A DNA stretch of 64,000 bases from Pseudomonas sp. FEN. Lineage in GTDB: Bacteria; Pseudomonadota; Gammaproteobacteria; Pseudomonadales; Pseudomonadaceae. Positions 1 through 9,574 of the stretch are shown here, piece by piece (position 1 is the stretch's first letter; every line of letters begins with the position of its first letter). Position numbers and translations under genes: made by a program. The notes beneath the pieces are model-generated. The model saw nothing but the letters and a program-made list of their open reading frames with translations. It was not told the DNA's origin and did no database searches. The stretch is taken from NCBI RefSeq assembly GCF_904067045.1, contig NZ_CAJFDC010000010.1, positions 280,001-344,000 of the forward strand. The letters are read 5' to 3'.

Positions 1-1751
<1,751 letters not shown>

Positions 1752-1922
1752 ATAACACCCAAGCAATTTGCACGCTTCCAGCTGAAGAGCGAAGGGGCAC
1801 CAGATTGCGGTGTGTGAAGACGAAACGAACCGAAAGTTTGCGACTCACAAAACACCAAGCTGTCACATATCCATTTGCTGGAGCGTGATCTCGCAAGAGA
1901 AAACGAGCTGGCTACCGAATTT
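1752..1922 (+). other. 23S-5S internal transcribed spacer
   Basis: About 170 bases between the 23S end and the 5S start. There is no tRNA and no open frame of note here. It is expected to carry the RNase III and RNase E processing signals of the rRNA precursor. Confidence 0.8.
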
Positions 1923-2038
1923 CTTGACGACCATAGAGCATTGGAACCACCTGATCCCATCCCGAACTCAGCAGTGAAACGATGCATCGCCGATGGTAGT
2001 GTGGGGTTTCCCCATGTGAGAGTAGGTCATCGTCAAGA
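1923..2038 (+). rRNA. 5S ribosomal RNA
   Basis: The 116-base segment has the canonical 5S core (CCTGATCCCATCCCGAACTC, then CGATGGTAGTGTGGGG). Its ends CTTGACGA and TCGTCAAG pair with each other as the terminal helix. It is the last gene of the rRNA operon and is followed directly by a terminator. Confidence 0.97.
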
Positions 2039-2047
2039 TTAAATTCC

Positions 2048-2087
2048 AAAACCCCTGATTGCTAACGCGATCAGGGGTTTTGTTTTT
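2048..2087 (+). terminator. rRNA operon intrinsic terminator
   Basis: A perfect 12-bp stem (AAAACCCCTGAT, 2048-2059, with ATCAGGGGTTTT, 2070-2081) with a 10-base loop is followed by TGTTTTTG. It lies 10 bases after the 5S gene. Confidence 0.92.
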
Positions 2088-2119
2088 GTGGCGTCGAAAT
2101 ATTGGGTGCGGGGCTTGAG

Positions 2120-2150
2120 GGCCTATTCGCCGCACCGCTGCGAATAGGCC
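2120..2150. repeat. Perfect 11-bp inverted repeat
   Basis: GGCCTATTCGC (2120-2130) and its exact complement (2140-2150) flank a 9-base loop. There is no T-tract on either side, so it is not a classical terminator. It could protect the 3' end of the oxidoreductase transcript arriving from the right, or mark an old junction, since a direct repeat copy starts at the next base. Confidence 0.6.
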
Positions 2151-2162
2151 AAATAGGCGCTG
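2151..2162 (+). repeat. 12-bp direct repeat, left copy
   Basis: AAATAGGCGCTG occurs here and again at 3458-3469. The two copies bracket exactly the oxidoreductase/HxlR gene pair. Confidence 0.6.
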
Positions 2163-2174
2163 TCAGGCCCAACG

Positions 2175-2921
2175 TTAATCCAGCGGGTTGAAGGAACGGT
2201 TCATGGCTACAACATCGCCATGACTTGGGTTCGGCCCGAGCCGTTCGAAGTGCTGGGGCAGTTCATCTCGCTTTACTGCTGCCTGTCCCTTAACTGCTAC
2301 TGCTAGAGCCCTGCGCATGGTTTCAGCGTCATAGTCACAGCAATAGCATGGTGTGGACGGTTGTTGCCTCCAGGACTCATCAAGAGAACCGCCGTCTACT
2401 GGATCGAAGCCAGCTTGGTTCACCAGAGACATTACCGTCTCTTTGGCCCCGGGATCGTCACCCGCTACCGCTGCCGCCAGGCGACCTTCAGTGCCCTCCG
2501 GAAGACCTAGCTCTGCCAAGGTATAGGCCAGCACATTGTTGAAAGCTTTAACCACAGGACGCCCAATTTGCTTAGTCACCCAGACGCTTTCCGTCATTCC
2601 TTGATCGATTTCATCAATGTGGGGGTCACGCAAACCAGGGTAGTAGTTACTGGTGTCGACAACCGGGACGCTGTCAGGCACAGAGGTAAACAGGTCAGAA
2701 GGGAGTGCGCTCAACGCAGGTAGCGGTATCGACAGTACGATCACATCCACCCCATCTACCGCGCCTCGAATATCTACAGGTTCCGCTCCAATTTCTTCGG
2801 CGAACGCACGAACGCCGTTGACGCCTCCAGAGTTTGCTACACGGATCTCATGACCGGCAGCTATAAGCTTACGGGCGATGGTGCCCCCGATATTTCCGGC
2901 TCCAATGATGCCGATTTTCAT
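2175..2921 (-). CDS. NADP-binding F420-reductase-like oxidoreductase
   Basis: The 248-residue protein opens with a Rossmann dinucleotide motif, GIIGAGNIGGTIA (residues 4-16). It matches the 'NADP oxidoreductase, coenzyme F420-dependent' superfamily (Npd/Fno-like fold). Such proteins transfer hydride between NADP(H) and a partner cofactor. Pseudomonas is not known to make F420, so the true substrate is probably different and remains unknown. Residues 192-195 hold three cysteines (CYCC) in the substrate half, possibly metal-binding or redox-active. The gene diverges from an HxlR regulator 102 bases away, the usual layout for a redox or electrophile-responsive enzyme controlled by its neighbour. 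Codon use looks less GC-biased than downstream genes. The cytosolic location is inferred from the absence of a signal peptide or membrane segment. Confidence 0.8.
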   Translation of the reverse strand: MKIGIIGAGNIGGTIARKLIAAGHEIRVANSGGVNGVRAFAEEIGAEPVDIRGAVDGVDVIVLSIPLPALSALPSDLFTSVPDSVPVVDTSNYYPGLRDPHIDEIDQGMTESVWVTKQIGRPVVKAFNNVLAYTLAELGLPEGTEGRLAAAVAGDDPGAKETVMSLVNQAGFDPVDGGSLDESWRQQPSTPCYCCDYDAETMRRALAVAVKGQAAVKRDELPQHFERLGPNPSHGDVVAMNRSFNPLD

Positions 2922-3023
2922 GCCTCAACCTCTTTAATTGATTGCCTCGCACCGATTTTAGGGGGCTCATGAGATAATGGTAAGTACACACCAAAAGGTG
3001 GGTAACTCACTTGCGAGAGAGAA

Positions 3024-3377
3024 ATGGGACGAGACTGGAACTGCGACGATCCACAAAATCGAAGAAACTGGGCTGAGGCGACGACTGAAACTCTTCGCGT
3101 ACTGGAAGGGAAATGGAAGATCATCATCTTGTGCCAGCTTTTCGCGGCAAAGGGCGCGCTTCGTTTCTCGGATCTGGAGAAATTGATCGAGGGGATCAAT
3201 CAGAAGATGCTGATCCAACAGCTTAAGCAGCTAGAAAAGGACGGTATCGTACTCCGGACGGTGTACCCGCAGGTGCCACCTAGGGTGGAGTATCAGCTCA
3301 CGCCTATTGGCCATGCACTCGGGCCATCAATCCAGGCGTTGATTGAATGGGCAGAGATGAGGCGCGATCACGTCTGA
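3024..3377 (+). CDS. HxlR-family transcriptional regulator
   Basis: A 117-residue single-domain winged-helix protein. The HxlR signature is clear: TLRVLEGKWKIIIL (about residues 22-35), a recognition helix region ending LRFSDLEKLIEGINQKML, and a wing ending RVEYQLTPIGHAL. HxlR regulators such as YodB and HypR bind as dimers and often sense electrophiles through an N-terminal cysteine; here Cys7 is a candidate. It is divergent from the oxidoreductase and probably regulates it and itself from the shared 102-bp intergenic region. The start at 3024 is preceded by a purine-rich GAGAGA. Two alternative upstream starts are in other frames and were ignored. Confidence 0.88.
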   Translation: MGRDWNCDDPQNRRNWAEATTETLRVLEGKWKIIILCQLFAAKGALRFSDLEKLIEGINQKMLIQQLKQLEKDGIVLRTVYPQVPPRVEYQLTPIGHALGPSIQALIEWAEMRRDHV

Positions 3378-3457
3378 GCGCTATGAGCTTCGAACTAGTC
3401 TCCAAGTGGAACGAGGCTGTCGAGGTGGGATTGTCGGACGCTTACCGAAGACGACCG

Positions 3458-3469
3458 AAATAGGCGCTG
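3458..3469 (+). repeat. 12-bp direct repeat, right copy
   Basis: Second copy of AAATAGGCGCTG, 80 bases after the HxlR stop codon (left copy at 2151-2162). Confidence 0.6.
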
Positions 3470-3493
3470 CTGGACTCAAATCCCGGACACAAA

Positions 3494-3519
3494 AAAACCA
3501 CCTGTGCAGGTGGTTTTCT
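3494..3519. terminator. Bidirectional terminator between hxlR and queD
   Basis: AAAACCACCTG and CAGGTGGTTTT form an 11-bp stem with a 2-base gap between the arms, with A-runs on one side and T-runs on the other. It can stop queD transcription from the right and read-through from hxlR on the left. Confidence 0.85.
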
Positions 3520-3531
3520 TATCCAGGGAAT

Positions 3532-3888
3532 TCACTCCCCGCGATAAATGCAGCCGCTGGTGCAGGTCTCATGAATGCGGATGGCCGACAGCTCAGGCAG
3601 CAACGGCTTCAACTCCTGCCAGATCCACTTCGCCAGGTTCTCGCTGGTGGGGTTCTCAAGGCCGGGAATATCATTCAGGTAGTTGTGGTCCAGACGCTCA
3701 TACAGCGGCTTGAAGATCGCCTTGATCTCCGAGAAGTCACGGATCCAGCCGCTGTGCGGGTCCATCTCGCCGCTCAGATGAATCGCCACCTTGAACGAAT
3801 GACCATGCAGGCGACCGCATTTATGGCCGTCCGGTACATGGGGCAGTCTATGGGCGGATTCGAAGGTAAATTCTTTGAAGATTTCCAC
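3532..3888 (-). CDS. queD: 6-carboxy-5,6,7,8-tetrahydropterin synthase QueD
   Basis: The 118-residue protein belongs to the 6-pyruvoyl-tetrahydropterin synthase fold. QueD converts dihydroneopterin triphosphate to 6-carboxytetrahydropterin, the second step of queuosine and 7-deazaguanine biosynthesis. Zinc-binding histidines are visible in FESAHRL (His15 region) and in the HGHSF motif, and the active-site Cys lies in [10 protein letters not shown]. Later motifs LDHNYLND and HETCTSGC are typical. A GTG start at 3888 gives the usual 118-120 residues. The longer frame beginning at 4065 would run 97 bases into the neighbouring lipase gene and has no family counterpart. A terminator follows the stop codon directly. 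Confidence 0.93.
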   Translation of the reverse strand: MEIFKEFTFESAHRLPHVPDGHKCGRLHGHSFKVAIHLSGEMDPHSGWIRDFSEIKAIFKPLYERLDHNYLNDIPGLENPTSENLAKWIWQELKPLLPELSAIRIHETCTSGCIYRGE

Positions 3889-3968
3889 GGTAATGTCAGC
3901 TCTGAAGGGTGGCCAGCGCGCAGCCGATGAATGCAGGGCGCAGTTTAACAGCTTGTGCGGCAAGCGCA

Positions 3969-5048
3969 TCAAAGCGCCAACAGGCGCTCCCCCAGGCGGC
4001 CGTTGTCGACCAGTTCGAGAAACTCGTCGCCCAGGCGTCGGCTCTGCTCCATCGCCTTGCGCCAATAGGCCTGGCGTCCCTTGTCATCGCCCAGGTAACG
4101 CTTGAAGTCGTTGCGGTCGGGAAGCTTGCCGTGGGGCAGGCGGGCCAGGTATTCCCGCGAAGGCGCCAGTAGCAACACGTCCCGCAAGCGGTCCGGGCTG
4201 CCCCGACGCCAAGGCAGGGTCTTGTCAAACCAGCCGGGAATGACCTTGTCGGTGAAATGCGGATACAGCACCACATCCGTGCCGCTGTAGGGCAGGTCCA
4301 GGTGATAGTCCAACAGCCCGCCATCGCGGTAGGTGCCAGCGCCGACCCCGGCGATATCGCGCACACCTTCCATCACCATCGGGATGGAGCCGGACGCCAG
4401 CAGGCCCTGGCGCAGATTGTCCGCGGCCAGGGGCAGGCAGCGTGACGGAAAGTCCTCGAGTGCCTGAAGGGGAGGGGCCAGTCGCGGATCATGCAGGATG
4501 ACCCGTTCGAAATGTCGCGACAGTCGCGAACGCCTCATCAGGTTGTTGGCGATGACCGACGACAGCCCAAGCCCGAGGCGTCCACGATGATCGTCGGCGA
4601 GCAGACCGTGGCTCTTCACGATGACCACGTTCAGGCGGTAATGGCTGTTCGTCAGGATTGACGCGTCGCGGCCATCGAGCAGGTCATGGAGCATGCGTCG
4701 GCAGCTCTCGCTGACCTGAGCCATGCTCACGCCCTTGGCAAAGCTTTGTTCGTTGTAGAGCTGGCCCAGTCGCCTGATGCCCTCGGCGGCGTCGGGCAGG
4801 CAGGCGCTGGCGAAGCGCCAGGCGCCGATGGACGCACCGATCAGCGACCGTTCCCGCGGGCTGGCCGGCAGCCACTCGCCGAACAGCGCCAGGTCCAGGC
4901 CCTGGATGCCGAGGGCCTTGGGGCCGCCGGCCGCACCAGGCAGGGTCCCGACATCCGCGGCTTTCAAGCCTTGTTCGCGAATGCGTCGCAAGGTCCGCTT
5001 GCCGGCCTTGAGGGTCAAGGCGGGAAACTTGATATGGATGGCAGTCAT
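3969..5048 (-). CDS. Patatin-like phospholipase family protein
   Basis: The 359-residue protein shows the catalytic dyad of patatin-like acyl hydrolases: the nucleophile elbow GASIG (Ser73) and the DGG motif (Asp242) in [13 protein letters not shown] Gly-rich oxyanion region ([11 protein letters not shown], residues 37-47) precedes it, slightly unlike the canonical GGGxRG. No signal peptide is seen, so it probably acts on phospholipid or neutral lipid from the cytosol. It lies 80 bases upstream of queD on the same strand without a terminator between, so they may be cotranscribed, although no functional link is evident. Substrate unknown. Confidence 0.85.
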   Translation of the reverse strand: MTAIHIKFPALTLKAGKRTLRRIREQGLKAADVGTLPGAAGGPKALGIQGLDLALFGEWLPASPRERSLIGASIGAWRFASACLPDAAEGIRRLGQLYNEQSFAKGVSMAQVSESCRRMLHDLLDGRDASILTNSHYRLNVVIVKSHGLLADDHRGRLGLGLSSVIANNLMRRSRLSRHFERVILHDPRLAPPLQALEDFPSRCLPLAADNLRQGLLASGSIPMVMEGVRDIAGVGAGTYRDGGLLDYHLDLPYSGTDVVLYPHFTDKVIPGWFDKTLPWRRGSPDRLRDVLLLAPSREYLARLPHGKLPDRNDFKRYLGDDKGRQAYWRKAMEQSRRLGDEFLELVDNGRLGERLLAL

Positions 5049-5181
5049 ACGGTTCTCGTTCTACCGGGACCGGGATTATAAGGGAGGTCACGGTCTTCGA
5101 CAGTTGTTGCTCTGCAAAAGCCACCCGCCAGGGTGGATGGCCGTGGAGGAAATTCAGTTTTGATTAAGTTGTGGTGTTTAG

Positions 5182-5340
5182 CCTGTGGTATCGGAAGGCT
5201 CGGTTGATACTGAGCCTCGTAATGAACGAAATGGCGACTTCCCTTATCAGATAGAACTGCGCGGTGCTCAAGGAACTGAGCGGGATATTGAATCGGACAC
5301 CATCGACGGGCGGGTTCTCAAGGATCATCAGGACAGTTAA
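5182..5340 (+). pseudogene. PepSY-domain gene remnant, 5'-truncated
   Basis: This 52-codon open stretch has no in-frame ATG (only GTG at 5185). It encodes a C-terminal half-PepSY: YQIELRGAQG, then ERDIESDTIDGRVLKDHQDS. This matches the end of the intact PepSY protein that follows ([20 protein letters not shown]) column by column. Just upstream, in another frame ending at 5163, the residues PPGWMAVEEIQF resemble the first PepSY strand, suggesting a frameshifted older gene. Its stop overlaps the next start codon (TAATG), so it may still serve translational coupling. It could also be a short real peptide gene starting at GTG. Confidence 0.5.
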
Positions 5341-5648
5341 TGACGTTGAATCTGCGCGCCTGCGGCCTGCTCGCGCTTGTGGCTTTCTGCTCGATGGTTT
5401 CGGCCCGCGACCTGGATCAGGACGAAGCCCTGCGCTTGCGCCGTCAGGGCATCATCATGCCGCTGGAGCAGTTGCTGCAGGAGGCCTTGAACCACTATCC
5501 CGGGGCGAAGCTGCTGGAAGCCGAACTGGTGACCCGGCATGACCTCTATATCTATGACGTCGAACTGCTGACCCGGGCCGGTGTGGTGCGGGATATCGAA
5601 CTGGATGCCAGTAGTGGTCGTTTATTGAAAGACAAGGAAGACGATTGA
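5340..5648 (+). CDS. Periplasmic PepSY-domain protein of a two-component operon
   Basis: The 102-residue protein has a Sec signal peptide (residues 1-22, ending MVSA). A single PepSY domain follows: [20 protein letters not shown], then [20 protein letters not shown] and [10 protein letters not shown]. Small PepSY proteins next to OmpR-type two-component genes are common in Pseudomonas and are thought to modulate the sensor in the periplasm, for example in cation-responsive systems. The start ATG overlaps the stop of the upstream remnant. Its own stop overlaps the response-regulator start (TGATG), so the three genes form one translationally coupled operon. Confidence 0.85.
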   Translation: MTLNLRACGLLALVAFCSMVSARDLDQDEALRLRRQGIIMPLEQLLQEALNHYPGAKLLEAELVTRHDLYIYDVELLTRAGVVRDIELDASSGRLLKDKEDD

Positions 5649-6313
5649 TGCGGCTGTTGTTGGTGGAAGACCATGTTCCCCTGGCGGACGAACTGATAGC
5701 CGGTCTCACGCGCCAGGGTTATGCCGTCGACTGGCTGGCTGATGGGCGCGACGCGCTCCGTCAGGGAACCGTCGAGCCCTACGACCTGGTCATTCTCGAT
5801 CTTGGCTTGCCAGGCTTGTCGGGGCTCGAGGTACTGCACCAATGGCGTGCCGACAACCTCGCGGTGCCGGTGCTGATCCTCACCGCGCGCGGTTCCTGGG
5901 CCGAGCGTATCGAAGGGCTCAAGGCCGGTGCCGACGATTACCTGACCAAACCGTTTCATCCGCAGGAGTTGCAGTTGCGGGTCCAGTCGCTGTTACGCCG
6001 AGCCCGCGGCCAAGCCAACCAACCGACCCTGAAAGCCGCTGGCCTGCATCTGGATGAAGGCCGCCAGTGTGTCAGCCGCGAGGATGGCGATGTTCAGCTC
6101 ACGGCGGCGGAGTTCAGGCTGTTGCGCTATTTCATGTTGCACCCGCAACAGATCCTGTCGAAAAGCCATTTGGCCGAGCATCTCTACGACGGCGAAACCG
6201 AGCGTGATTCCAATGTGCTGGAGGTGCACGTCAATCACCTGCGCCGCAAGCTGGGGCGCGCTGTGATCGAAACCCGCCGTGGCCAGGGTTATCGATTTGG
6301 CGGCGTGGCTTAG
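5648..6313 (+). CDS. OmpR/PhoB-family response regulator
   Basis: The 221-residue protein has a receiver domain (1-115) with acidic residues in LLLVEDH, phospho-acceptor Asp51 in VILDLGLPG, the Thr of ILTAR and the Lys of LTKPF. A C-terminal winged-helix DNA-binding domain follows (about 125-220; ends [19 protein letters not shown]). It resembles the PhoP/QseB/PmrA branch. It would bind DNA on phosphorylation by the kinase encoded next. The start at 5648 overlaps the PepSY stop; the stop TAG overlaps the kinase GTG start. The regulon and stimulus cannot be read from the sequence. Confidence 0.92.
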   Translation: MRLLLVEDHVPLADELIAGLTRQGYAVDWLADGRDALRQGTVEPYDLVILDLGLPGLSGLEVLHQWRADNLAVPVLILTARGSWAERIEGLKAGADDYLTKPFHPQELQLRVQSLLRRARGQANQPTLKAAGLHLDEGRQCVSREDGDVQLTAAEFRLLRYFMLHPQQILSKSHLAEHLYDGETERDSNVLEVHVNHLRRKLGRAVIETRRGQGYRFGGVA

Positions 6314-7626
6314 TGAAGTCGATTCAGCGCCGCTTGAGCCTGGGATTGCTCAGCGTATTGCTGGTCGCCGGACTGGTGGTGGCGCCGACCAGCCTTTGGC
6401 TGTTCGAGCTGGGCCTGCAACGTTATCTGGAGGACGGGTTGCACGCTGACAGTGAGAGCCTGCTGGTGGCGTTGGTGCGTAGCCCCGCAGGCCTGAAACT
6501 GGATGAACGACGCTTGTCGCCGGCCTATCTGCGGCCCTTTTCGGGGCATTATTTCCGTATTGATTTCGCCGATCAGCACTGGCGCTCACGTTCGCTCTGG
6601 GACCAGGACCTGCCCAGCGTCGAGCAGGCGGGGCTGCATGCCAACCTGCAACTGGGGCCGGAAGGGCAGATGCTCCTGGTGCTGCGTTCGGACTACCGGC
6701 GTCTGGGCCAATCGATCAGTATCAGCGTGGCCCAGGACTACACGCCGGTCCGCCGCAGTTTCCAGCTGATGCAACGGGTTGGCCTGGGCATCGGCCTGGC
6801 GGCACTGATCGTGATCCTGCTGCTGCAACGGGTTACCGTGCGTCGGGCGTTGCAACCGTTGGAAAACGCCCGCAAGCAAATTGCCCAGTTGCAACAAGGG
6901 CGCCGTTCACAACTTGATACCCAGGTGCCACGGGAACTGGAGCCGCTGGTGTCGCAGATCAATCGCCTGCTGACCCACACCGAGGGCAGCCTCAAGCGTT
7001 CGCGCAACGCCTTGGGCGATCTCGGGCATGCCCTCAAGACGCCCCTGGCGGTCATGCTGAGCCTGACCTCCAGTGCGGAATTGGAGGCGCACCCGCTGCT
7101 GCGGCAAACCTTGCGCGAGCAACTGGAGCAGATTCAGCAACGCCTGGAACGGGAGTTGGGACGCGCACGGCTGGCGGGGGACACCTTGCCCGGCGCGGCA
7201 TTCGATTGCGATACGGAACTGCCGGCACTGTTCTCGACCCTGCGCATGATCCATGGCGAGCACTTGCAGTTGTCCCATGAGGTTCTGGCCGGGCTGCAGT
7301 TGCCCTGGGATCGCGAGGACCTGTTGGAGTTGCTCGGCAATCTGCTGGACAACGCCTGCAAGTGGGCCGATGCGCGGGTATGCCTGAGTATTGTCGAAGT
7401 ATCGGCGGGCTATCGCCTGGGGATCGAGGATGATGGACCGGGCATCCCGCCGCAGAGCCGGGCGCAGGTGTTCAGCCGAGGCGCGCGCCTGGACGAGCAG
7501 ATCCGCGGGCATGGTTTGGGCCTGGGCATTGTGCGCGATATCGTCGAGGCCTGGGGCGGCGACTTGCGTTTGTCGAGCAGCCCCCTCGGCGGGCTGCTGG
7601 TGACGGTCGACGTGCCGCGTCGCTAG
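6313..7626 (+). CDS. Sensor histidine kinase (PhoQ/QseC-like)
   Basis: The 437-residue inner-membrane kinase starts at GTG, overlapping the regulator stop. A first transmembrane helix covers about residues 10-30, and a periplasmic domain of about 120 residues follows. A second helix (about 152-172) leads to a short linker and the dimerisation/phosphoacceptor helix LGDLGHALKTPLAVML with His239. The ATP-binding domain shows the N box (NLLDNACKW), the G1 box (DDGPGIP) and the G2 box (GHGLGLGIV). The periplasmic domain is not recognised, so the signal is unknown. It is coupled to a PepSY protein, which may be its accessory sensor. Confidence 0.9.
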   Translation: MKSIQRRLSLGLLSVLLVAGLVVAPTSLWLFELGLQRYLEDGLHADSESLLVALVRSPAGLKLDERRLSPAYLRPFSGHYFRIDFADQHWRSRSLWDQDLPSVEQAGLHANLQLGPEGQMLLVLRSDYRRLGQSISISVAQDYTPVRRSFQLMQRVGLGIGLAALIVILLLQRVTVRRALQPLENARKQIAQLQQGRRSQLDTQVPRELEPLVSQINRLLTHTEGSLKRSRNALGDLGHALKTPLAVMLSLTSSAELEAHPLLRQTLREQLEQIQQRLERELGRARLAGDTLPGAAFDCDTELPALFSTLRMIHGEHLQLSHEVLAGLQLPWDREDLLELLGNLLDNACKWADARVCLSIVEVSAGYRLGIEDDGPGIPPQSRAQVFSRGARLDEQIRGHGLGLGIVRDIVEAWGGDLRLSSSPLGGLLVTVDVPRR

Positions 7627-7733
7627 ACCCTGAACGGGTTCGTCGGGCGGCGGACTGGTGTGGGGAATAGCGTCAACGAGGCATTGGCTGATATCCAAAG
7701 TGCATCATTTGCGTGTATGAATAGCCACTAGGC

Positions 7734-7760
7734 TCAACTTTGGTTATCCCAAGCCGTTAA
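7734..7760 (+). promoter_or_regulatory. Sigma-28 (FliA) type promoter of the first chemoreceptor gene
   Basis: TCAA (7734-7737), a 15-base spacer, then GCCGTTAA (7753-7760). This matches the flagellar sigma-28 pattern TCAA(G)-N15-GCCGATAA with one substitution in the -10. It lies 36 bases before the ATG. The same arrangement precedes the second receptor. Confidence 0.7.
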
Positions 7761-7796
7761 CCCGTTGAGCGCCTATTCCGACAAGAGAGAACCATC

Positions 7797-9479
7797 ATGC
7801 GTCTGAGCTTGAAGGCCAAAGTCGTGTCCCTCGCAGTGTTGCCGGTATTGCTCTGCGCCGTGGTGATCAGCTTGACCACGGTATGGATGTTGCAAAATCA
7901 GGCCAGGAATGAGGTGGAGGAAACCCGCCAGCGGTTGGTTTCGGAAGCCAAGGTGACCTTGCAGAATTACGTCACCCAGGTGATGACCGCGATCAAGCCG
8001 CTCTACGATGCGGCCGCGCCGGGCGACCTGGCGGCCCGGGCCCAGGTGGTGAAACTGCTGTCGAATATCAAGTATGGCAAGGACGGCTACTTTTTCGGCT
8101 ATGACTCGCAGATCGTGCGGGTGTTCAAGAGCGATAACCCCGATGGCGTCGGCAAGAGCTTCAAGGACGCCCGCGACCCGAATGGTGTCTACGTCAACCG
8201 TGACCTGGTCCAGGTCGCCAAGGACGGTACCCATTACCTGAAATACAGCGCGTCGCTGGCCACCAACGAGCAAGTGTTGGTACCGAAGATTGGTTACACC
8301 GAATACCTGCCCAAGTGGGATCTGGCCGTCGGTACCTTCGTCAACCTTGACGGCATCGAGCTTCAGGTCGCGGAGGTGGAGGCCAAGGTCCATCAGCGCA
8401 TGGAAGGGGTGATTCTGAGCATCCTCGGGATCACCGCGGTGGTGCTGCTGTTTATCGCGGTCCTCGGGATACTGATGGCCAATACCATTTTGCGTCCGCT
8501 GCAACTGATGAAGCTCAACCTGGACGATATCGCCGCCGGGGAGGGCGACCTGACACGGCGCCTGGCGATCACCAGCCAGGACGAACTGGGGCAGTTGGCC
8601 GGTTCCTTCAACCGCTTTGTCGACAAGATCCATGGCCTGGTGCGGCAGATCAGCGAAATGACCGTGCAACTGACCACATTGGTCGCCCAGGTCAGCGATC
8701 AGGCCCTGCGTTCGGAACAGGCGATGGAGCGCCAGCGCCACGAAACCGACCAGGTCGCCACGGCGATCAACCAGATGTCCTCGGCGGCCCAGGAGGTGGC
8801 TCGTGGTGCCCAGGGGGCCTCGGTTGCGGCGCAGCAGACCGATGCCGAAGGCCAGGCCGCCAAGCGCGTGGTCGATGGCAGTATCCAGCAGATCCATGCG
8901 CTGGTGAAGGACATACGCCACAGCGGTACCTCCCTGGACAGCCTGCAGCAGGACGTGACCTCGATTGTCAGCGTACTGGGGGTGATTCGTTCCATCGCCG
9001 AGCAGACCAACCTGCTGGCGCTCAATGCCGCCATCGAGGCCGCGCGGGCCGGCGAAGCGGGGCGCGGCTTTGCGGTGGTGGCCGATGAAGTGCGGGCACT
9101 GGCCAGCCGGACCCAGCAAAGCACCCAGGAAATCCAGAGCATGATCGACCGCCTGCAAACGGGCACGCAGGTGGCGGTGGAAGCGATGCGCCGTTCCAGC
9201 GAGGCCGGTGACGGCACCTCGGATCGGGCCAATGAGGCCGGTGTGTCGCTGGATACCATGGCGCAGTTGATCGGTACCATCAACTCGATGAACGCGCAGA
9301 TCGCCAGCGCCGCCGAGGAGCAGACCGCGGTGGCCGAAGAGATCAACCGCAGCGTGCACCAGATCGCCACGGCGGTGGACAGCATGGCCGATGAAACCCA
9401 GCGGGGGGCCCAGACCTCCCGTAGCCTGGCGGACCTGGGGCAGCGCCTGGGCAAGCTGGTGGGGCAGTTCCGGATTTAA
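7797..9479 (+). CDS. Methyl-accepting chemotaxis protein with Cache sensor
   Basis: The 560-residue transmembrane chemoreceptor has a first membrane helix at about residues 9-31. A periplasmic single-Cache-type domain follows at about 35-195 (motifs [13 protein letters not shown] and [12 protein letters not shown]), then a second helix at about 203-228, HAMP, and a long cytoplasmic signalling coiled coil. The hairpin tip [20 protein letters not shown] is the CheA/CheW contact region. No C-terminal CheR-tether pentapeptide is present. Cache_2-type domains usually bind small organic acids, but the ligand here is unknown. A FliA promoter precedes it. The gene is duplicated immediately downstream, and the signalling halves are almost identical. 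Confidence 0.93.
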   Translation: MRLSLKAKVVSLAVLPVLLCAVVISLTTVWMLQNQARNEVEETRQRLVSEAKVTLQNYVTQVMTAIKPLYDAAAPGDLAARAQVVKLLSNIKYGKDGYFFGYDSQIVRVFKSDNPDGVGKSFKDARDPNGVYVNRDLVQVAKDGTHYLKYSASLATNEQVLVPKIGYTEYLPKWDLAVGTFVNLDGIELQVAEVEAKVHQRMEGVILSILGITAVVLLFIAVLGILMANTILRPLQLMKLNLDDIAAGEGDLTRRLAITSQDELGQLAGSFNRFVDKIHGLVRQISEMTVQLTTLVAQVSDQALRSEQAMERQRHETDQVATAINQMSSAAQEVARGAQGASVAAQQTDAEGQAAKRVVDGSIQQIHALVKDIRHSGTSLDSLQQDVTSIVSVLGVIRSIAEQTNLLALNAAIEAARAGEAGRGFAVVADEVRALASRTQQSTQEIQSMIDRLQTGTQVAVEAMRRSSEAGDGTSDRANEAGVSLDTMAQLIGTINSMNAQIASAAEEQTAVAEEINRSVHQIATAVDSMADETQRGAQTSRSLADLGQRLGKLVGQFRI

Positions 9480-9507
9480 AGGCATCGTCGGCCCACCGCC
9501 ACGATGC

Positions 9508-9534
9508 TCAACTTTGCTCTTCCCGAGCCGTTAA
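9508..9534 (+). promoter_or_regulatory. Sigma-28 (FliA) type promoter of the second chemoreceptor gene
   Basis: TCAA (9508-9511), a 15-base spacer, then GCCGTTAA (9527-9534), 40 bases before the ATG. The surrounding bases are a diverged copy of the region ahead of the first receptor, so the promoter was duplicated together with the gene. Confidence 0.7.
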
Positions 9535-9574
9535 CCTGTTGACTGTCTATTCCTATAAGAACGAGAGCACCATC

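Noticed and set aside
3383..3463. 26-codon frame after hxlR (starts MSFELVSKWN, ends YRRRPK)
   Set aside because: Has an ATG but no clear ribosome site or similarity; it runs into the right 12-bp repeat and may be a fragment of something lost. Too weak to call.
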